64,000 nucleotides of DNA from Spirosoma sp. KCTC 42546 (GCF_006965485.1 NZ_CP041360.1:3886501-3950500); one strand, 5' to 3'; counted from the stretch's first letter, positions 9,170 to 19,301 are shown. Numbers and translations are program-made. Notes: generated from the sequence alone by a model not told the origin.

Positions 9170-11359
9170 TTATTCGCCAGGGTGGTAGGTTTTTTCGGCA
9201 GTGGCCATGACATCTTTCTTGTAAAAAAGAATGTCTTTGTAAACGCCCTTCCGATACCCATCCACCTGATCGGTAAAGTGGGATGAGTTAGGGTCAGAGC
9301 TGGAGCCGCCGGTAAGAATCGATTTGCCTTTTACAGTTTTACCAAATTCAACGACAGCCGCAAAGGTGTTTCCTGTGATTCCGTAACGCTTCTGGGTTTG
9401 AGGGCCTTTTTTGCTGACGTATGCGTTGAGTGAACCCATAAAACCCGGTGTGCCATTTACCGCCCAGCTTGGTTTAGCATCACTAAATGACGTTCCTTTA
9501 TCCACTCGCTGGTAGCGATTGATCGTGCCCCAGGCGATTTCCCAGGTGCCAAAGTCTTTCTTTAAATCGCTGATAACCTTCGTAAAGGCATCGAGCATCT
9601 CTTTGGCCGACAGTACATCTGTCGAAATCGTAGCCCCGTTCGTGATGGAATAGCGTTCCTCCGTTGAAACGGGCTTTTTCAGCCGTGCTACATTTAATTC
9701 AATGATTTTTTCCAGCCAGGAGACGGCAAGTATCGTTGCTACAGAGCTACTATCTGCCCGAAAATTCCAGGCTTGCAACGTTTGAATAGGTGCAGCCAGA
9801 GCCGCATAAGCTGTATCGGCTTTTAGAGTTTCGTAGGCGGCAATTAACTTCGGAATATGGCGCTCACCATTGGGCAAATAAGGATCATGGGCAGCGGTGA
9901 TCACATCGTCGATACTGGCGTTGGTGAGGTTAGTCAACACCCGGATGGCACTGACCGCTCTGGGCGTCTGTCCATCGGGAAGCATATACACCGGTTTTTT
10001 GCTCATCAGCGAGTCGAATACACCCGTGCCGTATAAAGGAGTCGAGTTGCAGTTTTGCACCCAGCCGTTGGCCGGATTGATGTACTGCGGAATAGCTGCC
10101 AGCTCATGCGTGCCCTGCCAGTCGTTCGTCAGGATGCTGCCGTCTACAGGTCGTTTCCAATCGAAGGAAGGATTCTTTTTGGGTACAAAATTTCCGTGCC
10201 AGTACGCGATGTTACCATCCCGGTCGGCATAGACCACATTACTGCCCGTCATGGCCCGCTTATTGATCGACGCCTGGAATTCCTTGAAATTTCGGGCTTT
10301 CATCTTTTCCCAATGCATGGCCAGCAAATCAATGTTCGCATCCAGGTTTTTAAGCGTAACCCATTTTTTGTCGAATGAGGCTACGACCGGTCCATGATGC
10401 GTGCGGTAGGTAACAAATTTTCGGGATGACAGCCCCCCTCCCTGTTTGTACTGTAGCGTGATAGCTGTACTGTCAACCGGGCGCATGGTGCCATCAAAGC
10501 GGTAGAAATACTGCCCGTTCTTCTGTTCAACCTGCTCTGTAAACAGATCTTTTGCATCGGAAAGTGAAACCGGATGCATCCAGCCCAGAAATTCGTTAAA
10601 ACCCTGAAAGATGTTGAATTGACCCAGAAACGGAGCGCCGTAGGCATTCAACCCCTGTTTGCTCACGACCTGAATTTCGATGCGACCGTAGAACTCCGCG
10701 TGCGGGTTGATCAGCAACATGGCGTTCTTACTCTGTGTTCGTGACGGTGCCAACGCCCAGCCGTTCGACCCACTGGATTCCTGATATTCCTGAGTAATAA
10801 GTGGGCTAAACGACAGTGCCTTACCCAAGCCATCTGCGTAAAAAGCCCGGAAATCGGCCTCGCTAATATTACTGCCTTCCAGCGAGGGAATATTGTTCAT
10901 TAAAGCAACCCAGGGCTGCACGCGGGTGATCAACTTAGGTTTCTTACCGGGGTGCGAAATCATGTAAAAATTAATACCATCGGCATAGCCATCGCAGAGT
11001 TTCCTGAGCCAGTTGGGCGATTGCTGATATAGGGCAACGGCTTTGCTGGAGTCGATGAACATGCGCGACCATAAGTCTTTATACAAAGCAGACTCCCCAT
11101 CGACCTCCGCCTGTCGACCCAGCCGACTGATAATGGACGATTCTACATTATCAAAAAACTCTTCGCACTGGACGTACATCATGCCGAACACGGCCTCGGC
11201 GTCGGTTTTTGCATAGACGTGCGGAACGCCCCATTTATCTTTGATAATGGTGATCCGTTTTGCCTGTTTATTCAAACCGCCGATTTCTTCGGGAGAGAAG
11301 GGCTGGGCCTGAACATGGATTGCTAAAAAGAGGAGAATAAGTACTGCTACAGGTTTCAT
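9170..11359 (-). CDS. Penicillin acylase family (Ntn-hydrolase) protein
   Basis: The 729-aa precursor has a signal peptide (MKPVAVLILLFLAIHVQAQ), an alpha-chain region with WGVPHVYAKT, and a G197-S198-N199-G200-W201 junction. In the Ntn family this is where self-cleavage exposes a catalytic N-terminal Ser on the beta chain. The rest matches acyl-homoserine-lactone/aculeacin-type acylases (NPHAEFYG, GGSSSDPNSSHFTDQ near the end). The likely role is periplasmic hydrolysis of an amide such as a lactam side chain, acyl-homoserine lactone or lipopeptide. It lies 161 bp downstream of xdhC on the same strand, but nothing ties it to purine breakdown. Confidence 0.88.
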   Translation of the reverse strand: MKPVAVLILLFLAIHVQAQPFSPEEIGGLNKQAKRITIIKDKWGVPHVYAKTDAEAVFGMMYVQCEEFFDNVESSIISRLGRQAEVDGESALYKDLWSRMFIDSSKAVALYQQSPNWLRKLCDGYADGINFYMISHPGKKPKLITRVQPWVALMNNIPSLEGSNISEADFRAFYADGLGKALSFSPLITQEYQESSGSNGWALAPSRTQSKNAMLLINPHAEFYGRIEIQVVSKQGLNAYGAPFLGQFNIFQGFNEFLGWMHPVSLSDAKDLFTEQVEQKNGQYFYRFDGTMRPVDSTAITLQYKQGGGLSSRKFVTYRTHHGPVVASFDKKWVTLKNLDANIDLLAMHWEKMKARNFKEFQASINKRAMTGSNVVYADRDGNIAYWHGNFVPKKNPSFDWKRPVDGSILTNDWQGTHELAAIPQYINPANGWVQNCNSTPLYGTGVFDSLMSKKPVYMLPDGQTPRAVSAIRVLTNLTNASIDDVITAAHDPYLPNGERHIPKLIAAYETLKADTAYAALAAPIQTLQAWNFRADSSSVATILAVSWLEKIIELNVARLKKPVSTEERYSITNGATISTDVLSAKEMLDAFTKVISDLKKDFGTWEIAWGTINRYQRVDKGTSFSDAKPSWAVNGTPGFMGSLNAYVSKKGPQTQKRYGITGNTFAAVVEFGKTVKGKSILTGGSSSDPNSSHFTDQVDGYRKGVYKDILFYKKDVMATAEKTYHPGE

Positions 11360-11520
11360 AAACCGTTTGTGATTGAGTCCTAAGGCGTCATTAGCCTAAC
11401 AGGAACTGTATGAGGTATTTAAGATAAAATCAAATTATAATTTTGAATATAGCTCTATTGGTAGAATATTATAGTTGTATTTGTTTGGATAGATCGGTTT
11501 TGTTTAAAACTTGCAGATTA
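11360..11520. other. AT-rich spacer without palindrome
   Basis: This 161-bp gap between xdhC and the acylase is strongly AT-rich and, unlike most co-directional gaps here, has no long inverted repeat. It probably holds the acylase promoter, but I cannot place the boxes confidently. Confidence 0.4.
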
Positions 11521-12516
11521 TTATTGGTTCGCTCCATTTTTCACCCGGATAATCTCACCCGCAATGCTAATGGCGATTTCTTCCGGTGTCTGGCTGTTGA
11601 TGGGGAGGCCGACGGGTGCATGAATACGATTTAGCTTTTCTTCATCCAGTCCCTCCGCTCTGTATTCGCTAAACAGCTTATCAATCTTGGTCTTACTGCC
11701 CAACACGCCCAGGTAAGTAAGTTCCTTATCCAGCAACGCCCGTATGGCCAGATCATCAGTCCGGTAACCAAAAGTCATCACGACGACGTAATGGTGATCG
11801 CCGGAAGGTAGTTGATTGGATAGTTCGCCATAACTGCTGACCACGATTTTCTCATGAACTGAGTCGTTCAACTCCACAGTATGCAAATCCGGGCGGTCAT
11901 CGAACAGGCGGATATAGAAATCCATCTGGCCCATAATGCGCGATAACGCCAGCGCACAATGCCCGCCACCGATGATGAAAAGCTGATTTTTATAACCCAG
12001 TCGCTCCTGATACAACCAATTTTCTTCTGATTCCATCGTGAACCGATAATTGATTTCGGGCAGATGATCAGCGAAGAAATGAATTCCTGAGGGCGATAAT
12101 TCGAGTAGCCCGTTTCGGTTCTGTTCTAGACAGCTTATAATAGCCTGAACCGCTAGTAGATCAGTCGGTTGGACACGATACAGAAGGATGGTTTGATCGC
12201 CGGAGCAGATCATCCCGCTTTGATTACGGGCCGCACTTTTGTCGTGGTATTGGGTTCGAATGGAAAGCTCAGGGCCGTGTTGGAACGCCGGACCGTGATT
12301 CAGCTTTTCTTTGGCCATTTCCACAAACTTATGCTCCATGATGCCCCCACCGATGGAGCCTTCCATCTCACCAGTTGCATTGACAGCCATTAGAAAGCCC
12401 TGCCTGCCAGGGCTGCTTCCGTGACTTTCGAGCACATACAGCAGCATGACGGGTAAGTTTTGTTGGCCACTTTTATGGATTAACTGCCAGGTCGTTAGCT
12501 GTTTGGGTCTTGGCAT
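11521..12516 (-). CDS. xdhC: XdhC family molybdenum cofactor insertion protein
   Basis: The 331-aa protein has the two XdhC/CoxI parts: an N-terminal domain with SHGSSPGRQG (31-40), GSIGGG (53-58) and a CSG at 104-106, and a C-terminal Rossmann domain (IIGGGHCA at 181-188, then GVLGSKTK and HAPVGLPI). XdhC binds and helps sulfurate the molybdenum cofactor before insertion into xanthine dehydrogenase. The start lies 44 bp inside the 3' end of xdhB, indicating translational coupling in the xdhA-xdhB-xdhC order. Confidence 0.92.
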   Translation of the reverse strand: MPRPKQLTTWQLIHKSGQQNLPVMLLYVLESHGSSPGRQGFLMAVNATGEMEGSIGGGIMEHKFVEMAKEKLNHGPAFQHGPELSIRTQYHDKSAARNQSGMICSGDQTILLYRVQPTDLLAVQAIISCLEQNRNGLLELSPSGIHFFADHLPEINYRFTMESEENWLYQERLGYKNQLFIIGGGHCALALSRIMGQMDFYIRLFDDRPDLHTVELNDSVHEKIVVSSYGELSNQLPSGDHHYVVVMTFGYRTDDLAIRALLDKELTYLGVLGSKTKIDKLFSEYRAEGLDEEKLNRIHAPVGLPINSQTPEEIAISIAGEIIRVKNGANQ

Positions 12517-14788
12517 GGGGCGGGGAGCAAGGAGCAGGATGGGGATTGTATAAAGCCAGCAGGACTTTTTCGGGCGTCATGGGTGCATCAAACGGAATAG
12601 TAGCGGATGGATTGAACGCTAAGACCGCATTCCGTAAGGCAAAATAAGCACCGATGCCGTATAGTAAGGGCGGTTCACCAACGGCTTTCGATCGAAAAAT
12701 GGCCAGATTCTCGGATTCGGTCTGAAGTGGTTCAATCGAAATTTCTTTCGGAACGGAGTAAATAGCGGGCACTTTGTAGGTCGATAAGGCATTTGAGCGT
12801 AGTCGACCCGCTTTATCGAACACGACCTCCTCCATCGTCATCCAGCCGATGCCCTGTACAATACCACCTTCAATCTGGCCCCGGTCAATGAGCGGATTCA
12901 TGCTGGTTCCGAAGTCATGCACCACTTTAACGGCGTCGATTTCGTAGGTTCCCCGCAGACAATCCACCGTCACTTCAACGATGGCAGTCCCGTAAACGTG
13001 GTACGCAAACGGATGGCCTTTTTCCAGCGTTTTGTCATAATGAATGTCCGGCGTGGCATAATGGGCGTGTTCAGACAGACTTACCCGTTGTGCGTATGCA
13101 GCAATCAGAAGTCGAGGCCAATCCCAGTCCGTTTGTTGCCCGTTGACATAAACCCATTCGTCTTTCAGACTGATCGTGTTTATGTCAACTTGCAACTCAT
13201 CAGCCGCAACGGCCTTCAGTCGATCCATGATGGCGATGCAGGCAATCTCTACCGCTTTGCCGTTCAGATCGGCGGTGGCGCTGGCGGCAGAGGGGGACGT
13301 ATTGGCTATGCGGTAGGTGCTGGTCGATTGAATTTTGACCCGTTTGGGATCAATGGAAAACACATGAGCGGCCACCTGGAGCATTTTGGTATTTACGCCC
13401 TGGCCCATCTCCACAGCACCGGTACTAACGCCCACACTACCGTCGGTATAGGCGTGAACTAGGGCCCGTGCCTGGTTCATTCGGGTGTTCGTGAACGAAA
13501 TTCCGAAGCAAATGGGCATTAACGAAATGCCCTTCTTATTCAGTAGGTTAACAGTGTTAAACGAGGCTGCTTTAGCGCGAATATCGGCTATCGTATAGAG
13601 TTCATCTGCTTTATTCCAGCAGGCATGTGCTTCGCTCTGCGCTTTCTGCCCGAACGGAAATTCATCGCCTGTTTTTTGCAGATTTTTCGCCTGAATAACG
13701 GCGGCATCGATGCCCAGTTCTTCGGCGGCTTTGGCAATCGCGGCTTCAATCACGAACATGCCCTGCGGCCCGCCGAAACCCCGGAAGGCCGTGTTGGGGG
13801 GTAAGTGCGTTCGGCAACTGTAAGCTGTTGCGGTTACGTTCGGAACGAAATAAGTGTTTGTGCAGTGGAACAACGTCCGTTCCAATACGGCGGGTGATAA
13901 GTCGGCAGCGGCACCTGCATTCTGGTAAAAAGTGGCTTCGTAAGCGACCATATTCAGGTCTTTATCGAGGCCCAGTTTAAAGTCGGAGGAGTAGGGGTGG
14001 CGCTTGCCCGTCATGGCCATATCCTCCATCCGGTGGAGCGCGTATTTGACGGGTTTCCTGAGTACGTGAGCGGCCAGCGCGCACAGGGCGGCCCACATAT
14101 TAGCCTGATCCTCTTTTCCACCAAAACCACCACCCAGTCGCGTCACATCGACGTCAATCTGGTGCATGGGCAAGCCCGACGACTTGGACACTGCTCGCTG
14201 CACCGCCGTTGGGCCTTGTGTAGAGGAGTAAAGCTTTATGCCGTCATTCTCCTGAGGTACGGCGTAGGCCCCCTGCGTTTCAATGTACAAATGCTCCTGC
14301 CCATTGGTGTCGGCGGTGCCTTCAACGACATAAGCACACTGCGCCCAGGCGGTTTTTGTATCACCCAAGCGGAACGTTCGCGGTGGAACAATTAACTGGC
14401 CGTTTGCCTGCGCTTCCCGTGGGTCGGTGATGATGGGCAACGGTTCGATATCTATCGTAATTCGTTTGACAGCAGCTCGGGCGGCATCCTCGGTTTCGGC
14501 AACGACAAAGGCAACTGGCATCCCGCAATAATCAACATGATGCTCAGCCAGCAGGGGTTCATCAGGAATGATGCCGCCAATCTGATTTTCGCCGGTTACG
14601 TCTTTGTAGGTAAAGATGCGAACCACACCCGGCATGGCTTCGGCCTTTGACAGATTCAGATTTTTAATAAGTCCATGCGCTACCGGCGAACCGAATGCCG
14701 CTCCGAACAGCGTGCCCCGAATGACCGGAATATCGTCCAGATAAACCGACTCGCCCCGTACGTGTGTTCTGGAATCTATGTTTTTCAT
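12473..14788 (-). CDS. xdhB: Xanthine dehydrogenase molybdopterin-binding subunit
   Basis: The 771-aa subunit matches the large molybdenum subunit of XdhAB-type enzymes. It has RGESVYLDDIP at the N-terminus, GGGFGGKE, the RGFGGPQG loop, GAVEMGQGVNTK, and the catalytic Glu in VGEPPL (E705). It oxidises hypoxanthine and xanthine to urate, with electrons passing to the FeS/FAD subunit XdhA encoded just upstream. The last ~20 residues (Pro/Ala-rich) lie past the usual domain end and overlap xdhC. All key motifs are intact. Confidence 0.95.
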   Translation of the reverse strand: MKNIDSRTHVRGESVYLDDIPVIRGTLFGAAFGSPVAHGLIKNLNLSKAEAMPGVVRIFTYKDVTGENQIGGIIPDEPLLAEHHVDYCGMPVAFVVAETEDAARAAVKRITIDIEPLPIITDPREAQANGQLIVPPRTFRLGDTKTAWAQCAYVVEGTADTNGQEHLYIETQGAYAVPQENDGIKLYSSTQGPTAVQRAVSKSSGLPMHQIDVDVTRLGGGFGGKEDQANMWAALCALAAHVLRKPVKYALHRMEDMAMTGKRHPYSSDFKLGLDKDLNMVAYEATFYQNAGAAADLSPAVLERTLFHCTNTYFVPNVTATAYSCRTHLPPNTAFRGFGGPQGMFVIEAAIAKAAEELGIDAAVIQAKNLQKTGDEFPFGQKAQSEAHACWNKADELYTIADIRAKAASFNTVNLLNKKGISLMPICFGISFTNTRMNQARALVHAYTDGSVGVSTGAVEMGQGVNTKMLQVAAHVFSIDPKRVKIQSTSTYRIANTSPSAASATADLNGKAVEIACIAIMDRLKAVAADELQVDINTISLKDEWVYVNGQQTDWDWPRLLIAAYAQRVSLSEHAHYATPDIHYDKTLEKGHPFAYHVYGTAIVEVTVDCLRGTYEIDAVKVVHDFGTSMNPLIDRGQIEGGIVQGIGWMTMEEVVFDKAGRLRSNALSTYKVPAIYSVPKEISIEPLQTESENLAIFRSKAVGEPPLLYGIGAYFALRNAVLAFNPSATIPFDAPMTPEKVLLALYNPHPAPCSPPHAKTQTANDLAVNP

Positions 14789-14800
14789 ACTAGAGATTTT

Positions 14801-14893
14801 AACCGCAAAGGGCGCAAAGGTTTCGCAAAGTTCGCAATGAACAATCTGTTTTTCCTTCGCGAACTTTGCGAAACCTTTGCGCCCTTTGCGGTT
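14801..14893. repeat. Inverted repeat, CGCAAAG family
   Basis: The left arm (14801-14837) holds CGCAAAG three times plus a partial copy with 2-4 nt spacers; the right arm (14856-14893) is its near-perfect complement. The xdhA stop codon (14892-14894) is part of the right arm. Confidence 0.9.
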
Positions 14894-16310
14894 AGGTTAT
14901 GTTTAGCAACAGCTTCACTTCTAATGCCGGAAACAGCTTGATAAAGTGTGCTTTGATCAGTTGGCTGAGCAGCAGTCGTTTATAGGCTTCGGTGCCACGG
15001 GCGTCGCTGATGGGCGCGATTTCGGTTTGGGCAATGGTTATGGCTTCCAGAATCAATTCTTCGGTCAGCAGCTTTCCGGTTAGAAACTCCGCTGTTTTTG
15101 TCAGTCGTTTGGGGATCGGCGCGATGCCTCCGGCGGATAACCTAACGTTGGTAATGACATCATCTTGTACAGTGATTTGAATCGCCGAATTAACGCTGGC
15201 GATGTCGAGATGCGTTCGTTTGCTGACTTTCTCGAAATTGAATCGGGTGCCTTTGTCGGGCAAGTTAAACCGGATTTGTTCCAGATGTTCTTCGGGACGT
15301 TTATCGAGTGTTTTGTAGCCTTTGTATAAATCCCGGAGCGCTACCTCCCGCAACAGACTACCATCGCTAAACGTAAGCGTAGCATCTAATGCCAGGAAGA
15401 AAATGGTAAAATCGCCTATGGGGGAGGCATTGATGAAATTGCCGCCAATGGTCGCCATATTCCGAATCGGCGTAGACGATACCAGTTTCGTATAGTCTTT
15501 GAAATCAGGAAAGTAGGCCTGCATTACCGGCGATTCGATCAGATCGGTCACCGTTGTGGATGGGCCGATCAGGCATTGATTTTCTGCCTGCTTAATGCCT
15601 TTTAGTCCAGCAGTATCGAACAGAAACCGGATAGAAGCATCCTTGATTTCGTCGTGTTTCTGAACATAGACGTCTGTTCCACCCCCAACGCGCTGAGCAC
15701 CTGGGTTATCATTCGCCAATTCACCGTTCAGGCTTGTCGATAACGTTTGTAAACGCTCCTGAATAGTGGCAAAGTAGGCAGGAAGAATAGTCTGGTTCAC
15801 GGCATAGTTTACCGGAACTTGCTCGTTCCGTTCTTCCAGTAACTGGGCAACGCGGGCAGCGGCCCGTTCGATGGATTTATAGCCCGTGCATCGGCATATA
15901 TTGCCATCTACAGCAGCAATGGCATTTTGTGGGGTTGGCACTTTTTTGCTTAGGCAGAAGCCAGCCATCGATACAACAAAGCCCGGTGTACAAAATCCGC
16001 ATTGCGTTGCTGATTCGTCGGCCATGGCCTGTTGTATTGGGTTCAGCTCGGCCATATTGAGCCCTTCGATGGTCACGATATGTTTCCCATGTGCATTTCC
16101 CAGCGGCATCAGGCAGGAAGTGGCTGAGCGGTAGCGTAATTCTCCGGTAGACAGATCACCAACTAATATCGTACAAGCTCCACAATCGCCTTCCCGACAG
16201 CCAATTTTTGTGCCGGTCAGGTACTGAGTATACCGCACAAAATCAAGCACTGGCGTGCTAGGGGACAGTGCCGTACTGACTTCTTTAGTATTGAGGATGA
16301 AAGTAATCAA
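14892..16310 (-). CDS. xdhA: Xanthine dehydrogenase small subunit (2Fe-2S plus FAD)
   Basis: The 472-aa protein has an N-terminal ferredoxin-like [2Fe-2S] domain (C38, C43, C46, C66), a second helical [2Fe-2S] domain (C104, C107, C139, C141 in CGFC and CRC), and a CO-dehydrogenase-type FAD domain from about 195 (RVGGGTDVYVQ, TPIRNMATIGGN). It carries electrons from the molybdenum site to NAD+. It precedes xdhB with one palindrome between them. Confidence 0.95.
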   Translation of the reverse strand: MITFILNTKEVSTALSPSTPVLDFVRYTQYLTGTKIGCREGDCGACTILVGDLSTGELRYRSATSCLMPLGNAHGKHIVTIEGLNMAELNPIQQAMADESATQCGFCTPGFVVSMAGFCLSKKVPTPQNAIAAVDGNICRCTGYKSIERAAARVAQLLEERNEQVPVNYAVNQTILPAYFATIQERLQTLSTSLNGELANDNPGAQRVGGGTDVYVQKHDEIKDASIRFLFDTAGLKGIKQAENQCLIGPSTTVTDLIESPVMQAYFPDFKDYTKLVSSTPIRNMATIGGNFINASPIGDFTIFFLALDATLTFSDGSLLREVALRDLYKGYKTLDKRPEEHLEQIRFNLPDKGTRFNFEKVSKRTHLDIASVNSAIQITVQDDVITNVRLSAGGIAPIPKRLTKTAEFLTGKLLTEELILEAITIAQTEIAPISDARGTEAYKRLLLSQLIKAHFIKLFPALEVKLLLNIT

Positions 16311-16341
16311 AAGTAAATGCGAGGCTTAAATAAAGTTAAAA

Positions 16342-16447
16342 TTAACCACAGAGCGGTCCGCCGATGCGGCACAGAGACACAGAGATTACAATGGATTTTA
16401 AACTCTGTGTTCTCTGTGCCGCATCGGCGGACCGCTCTGTGGTTAAT
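16342..16447. repeat. Inverted repeat, CACAGAG family with 15-bp insert in both arms
   Basis: Arms at 16342-16384 and 16403-16447. Compared with the copy at 9057, CGGTCCGCCGATGCG is inserted between CACAGAG and GCACAGAG in both arms. It lies between the NCS2 permease gene and xdhA. Confidence 0.9.
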
Positions 16448-16481
16448 AAATTAGTGTCTTAATAGTAAAGGATTTCAATTA

Positions 16482-17837
16482 CTATAACATTTCGGCAGGT
16501 TCTTTTCCCATCATCTTCTTTCGTCCTTCTGCTGGTAGTAACAGATTGAGCAGTAAGGCCGCTAATCCACCTGCCGAAACGCCCGATTCCAGGAACGTCT
16601 GCACAACGGTGGGAAGCGTTTTTAACCACTCCTCCTGCGATGGAACCCCAATGCCAACGCCTAAAGAAATCGCAGCAATCAGCGCATCCCGTTGCGATAA
16701 CCCGCCAGATACCATCAGGCGAAGTCCCGAAACGGCCACTAAGCCAAAAAGCATGATAGCCAGCGCGCCGAGTACACAGGATGGCATTACGGTAATCCAG
16801 CGCCCAACTGGTGGAAAGAGGCCCAGACATAGTAGAATAACCGCCATGATCCAGCCGATTCGGCGAGCCGCAACTCCTGTCATTTGAATCACCCCGTTGT
16901 TCTGGGCGTAGGTAGCACTCGGAAAGCCACCAATCAACGTCGATCCAATGCAGGTCAGTCCGTCGGCTAGGATACCCCCACGAATTCGAGCCCAATGGTC
17001 AGGGCCATCGGTCGGTAAGCCTGACAGTTGAGAGGTGGCTGTAATATCGCCCATCGCTTCCAGCACGCAAACGAGGTATATAAACGCGAATGGAAACAGT
17101 AATTCCCATTTAAAGGCCAAGCCATATGGAAACAGCTGCGGAAGGGTGAGCCAGGAACCATTGCTCGGAGCAGGAGATTGAAGCCAACCCATGAGTCCAC
17201 AAATCGTATAACCCGTAACCACGCCAACGAGTACAGCAGCCATTCGAGCCCAGGCTTTGCCAATCGATTGAGCAATGATCATGACCACAATGACAATCAG
17301 GGCAACCAGACCACCACTCCAGGCCGGGGCACCTTCGGCCGGCAATTGGGCAATACTTCGCATACCCGTCGGAATCAATGAAAGGCCGATTAGCAACACC
17401 ACAATTCCCGAAACTAAGGGTGTGAAGACTCGTTTTAGTTTGGGCAGAAAAGGGGCTAATGCCAGCTGTACCGGCGTTCCTGCCAGCGACATACCGACCA
17501 TAAGCGGCAAGCCGCCCGTTACACCCGCCTGAATAAGCGGTGCCAAAAAAGCGAAGCTGGTACCCGTGATGCTCAGTAAGCCAGAGCCAATGAAACCGAG
17601 CCGCATCGTTTGCAAAAACGTACCCAGTGCCGACGCTACCAACGCCATGCTTACTAAATAAGCGGTATCCTGTGGGTCAAAGTGAAGGATACCCGACAAT
17701 ATCAGCGCTGGTGTGATGGTGCCGACCACCATAGCCCCAACCTGTTGTAAACTCACTAAAAGCGCCGGAACCAAAGGAACCTTGTCTTCCAGACCGTAAA
17801 CGAGACGGGTAGATTGCGCGTTAACGGGTTCGCTCAT
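16482..17837 (-). CDS. NCS2/NAT family purine (xanthine/uric acid type) permease
   Basis: The 451-aa integral membrane protein has about 12-14 hydrophobic segments. It carries the NAT signature QNNGVIQMTG (312-321), identical in pattern to E. coli XanQ, and the TM8 block LEAMGD (E260, D264) that in XanQ lines the substrate site. It should import xanthine or a related oxopurine by proton symport. It is placed directly before xdhA, its likely metabolic partner. Uracil transport by the wider family cannot be excluded, but the motif favours xanthine. Confidence 0.88.
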   Translation of the reverse strand: MSEPVNAQSTRLVYGLEDKVPLVPALLVSLQQVGAMVVGTITPALILSGILHFDPQDTAYLVSMALVASALGTFLQTMRLGFIGSGLLSITGTSFAFLAPLIQAGVTGGLPLMVGMSLAGTPVQLALAPFLPKLKRVFTPLVSGIVVLLIGLSLIPTGMRSIAQLPAEGAPAWSGGLVALIVIVVMIIAQSIGKAWARMAAVLVGVVTGYTICGLMGWLQSPAPSNGSWLTLPQLFPYGLAFKWELLFPFAFIYLVCVLEAMGDITATSQLSGLPTDGPDHWARIRGGILADGLTCIGSTLIGGFPSATYAQNNGVIQMTGVAARRIGWIMAVILLCLGLFPPVGRWITVMPSCVLGALAIMLFGLVAVSGLRLMVSGGLSQRDALIAAISLGVGIGVPSQEEWLKTLPTVVQTFLESGVSAGGLAALLLNLLLPAEGRKKMMGKEPAEML

Positions 17838-17849
17838 AGTCTAGTTGAA

Positions 17850-17945
17850 AAGGATAATGGATAATGAAAAATGTATAATGTATAATGGTAAATTCTTGAG
17901 CTACTTAACCGCTTCCCAATTATTCATTGTTCATTTTCCATTAAA
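17850..17945. repeat. Imperfect inverted repeat, AATGNNN heptads
   Basis: The left side reads AATGGAT, AATGAAA, AATGTAT, AATGTAT, AATGG; the right side carries CCAATTATTCATTG and CATTTTCCATT complements. It fills the gap between preA and the permease gene. Confidence 0.75.
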
Positions 17946-17948
17946 TGC

Positions 17949-19217
17949 TTAGTGATCGTTCAAGGGCAGGCCGCGCCGTTGGAACTCTTTCCAGTTCAGG
18001 TACTCGTCGCCCTTGCGTTGCTCCACCATCGTGATACAGCTATCGACCGGACATACTAATTTACATAAATTACAGCCAACACACTCATCTTCTTTAATGG
18101 AATAGGTGTTGTATGGATTGCCAAACGTCAAATTAATGGATTGGTGGGAGGTGTCTTCGCAGGCGATGTAACATAGGCCACAATGGATACACTTGTCCTG
18201 ATCGATGTTGGCAACGATGTGGTAATTGATGTCCAGGTCTTCCCAATGCGTGATTGTTGGCACCGATTTGCCGATGAAATCGTCGAGGGTGTTGAAGCCT
18301 TTTTCGTCCATCCAGTTGTTCATGCCATCAATCATATCCTCAACGATTCGGAATCCGTGTTTCATGACGGCCGTACAGACCTGCACATTCGAGGCTCCCA
18401 GCAGCATAAACTCAACCGCATCTTTCCAGGTGCTCACCCCGCCAATGCCCGAAATGGGCACGTGTGCTGTCATGGGGTCCTGTGCAATGGTCGTCAGCAT
18501 TTTTAGGGCGATTGGCTTAACGGCAGGACCACAGTAACCGCCATAAACTGACTTGCCTGCTACATATGGATTGGGCACAAACGTATCCAGATCAACACCC
18601 GTGATCGACTGAATGGTATTGATCAGCGACAGTGCGTTGGTGCCTCCTTCGACCGATGCCCGGCCCGTTGGCACCACCGAATGGACATTGGGCGTCAGTT
18701 TGGTAATGACTGGTAGTGTGGCTTTCTCCATCACCCATTCAACCACCATTTTAGCAATTTCGGGGTCTTGACCTACAGCCGCACCCATACCGCGTTCGGT
18801 CATGCCGTGCGGACAGCCGAAGTTGAGTTCGAGGCCATGTGCGCCCGTATCTTCGACCTGAGCGATCAACTCGTGCCACTTTTCGCGGGAGTTGTCTGCC
18901 ATGAGTGATACGATCATCGCCCGATCGGGGAACAGACGCACGCACTCAGCGATTTCACGGAGGTTGATGTCGAGCGGACGGTCGGAAATGAGTTCTATAT
19001 TGTTGAAACCCATCATCTTCGTTCCGCCATAATCAATGGACGAATAGCGGGAGGAAACGTTTTTGACCTGACTGCCCAGTGTTTTCCAGACTACACCACC
19101 CCAACCCGCTTCGAAAGCCCGGAGCACGTTATATTGTTTATCCGTCGGTGGGGCACTCGCCAGCCAGAACGGATTTGGCGATTTGATGCCGAGGAAGTTT
19201 GCGCGTAAATCCGCCAT
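17949..19217 (-). CDS. preA: NAD-dependent dihydropyrimidine dehydrogenase subunit PreA
   Basis: The 422-aa protein has an FMN TIM-barrel of the dihydroorotate dehydrogenase type (GWGGVVWKT, GCPHGMTERGMG, ISGIGGVSTW) followed by two [4Fe-4S] motifs (C343, C346, C349, C353 and C379, C382, C385, C389). With PreT it reduces uracil and thymine to the 5,6-dihydro forms. In the active-site loop the sequence reads GAAVGQ; animal DPD, as I recall it, has the acid Cys in GLACGQ, and E. coli PreA also lacks Cys there. It is downstream of preT with a palindrome between. Confidence 0.93.
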   Translation of the reverse strand: MADLRANFLGIKSPNPFWLASAPPTDKQYNVLRAFEAGWGGVVWKTLGSQVKNVSSRYSSIDYGGTKMMGFNNIELISDRPLDINLREIAECVRLFPDRAMIVSLMADNSREKWHELIAQVEDTGAHGLELNFGCPHGMTERGMGAAVGQDPEIAKMVVEWVMEKATLPVITKLTPNVHSVVPTGRASVEGGTNALSLINTIQSITGVDLDTFVPNPYVAGKSVYGGYCGPAVKPIALKMLTTIAQDPMTAHVPISGIGGVSTWKDAVEFMLLGASNVQVCTAVMKHGFRIVEDMIDGMNNWMDEKGFNTLDDFIGKSVPTITHWEDLDINYHIVANIDQDKCIHCGLCYIACEDTSHQSINLTFGNPYNTYSIKEDECVGCNLCKLVCPVDSCITMVEQRKGDEYLNWKEFQRRGLPLNDH

Positions 19218-19235
19218 GAATTAGTAGAAATTGAT

Positions 19236-19301
19236 AATGCATAATGTAACATGAACAATGAAGTGTTAGTAGCCTTCATTATTCATGTTACATTATGCAT
19301 T
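19236..19301. repeat. Inverted repeat, AATGNNN heptads, entering preT
   Basis: Perfect arms at 19236-19263 and 19274-19301 (AATGCAT, AATGTAA, CATGAAC, AATGAAG). The right arm covers the preT stop and its last codons. Confidence 0.85.

Noticed and set aside
16311..16481. Purine riboswitch before xdhA or the NCS2 gene
   Set aside because: The spacer is occupied by the CACAGAG palindrome; I do not see the conserved three-way junction of a purine riboswitch.
17949..19217. PreA inactive because the animal DPD active-site Cys position is Val
   Set aside because: As far as I recall E. coli PreA, an active enzyme, also lacks Cys there, so this is not evidence of loss.
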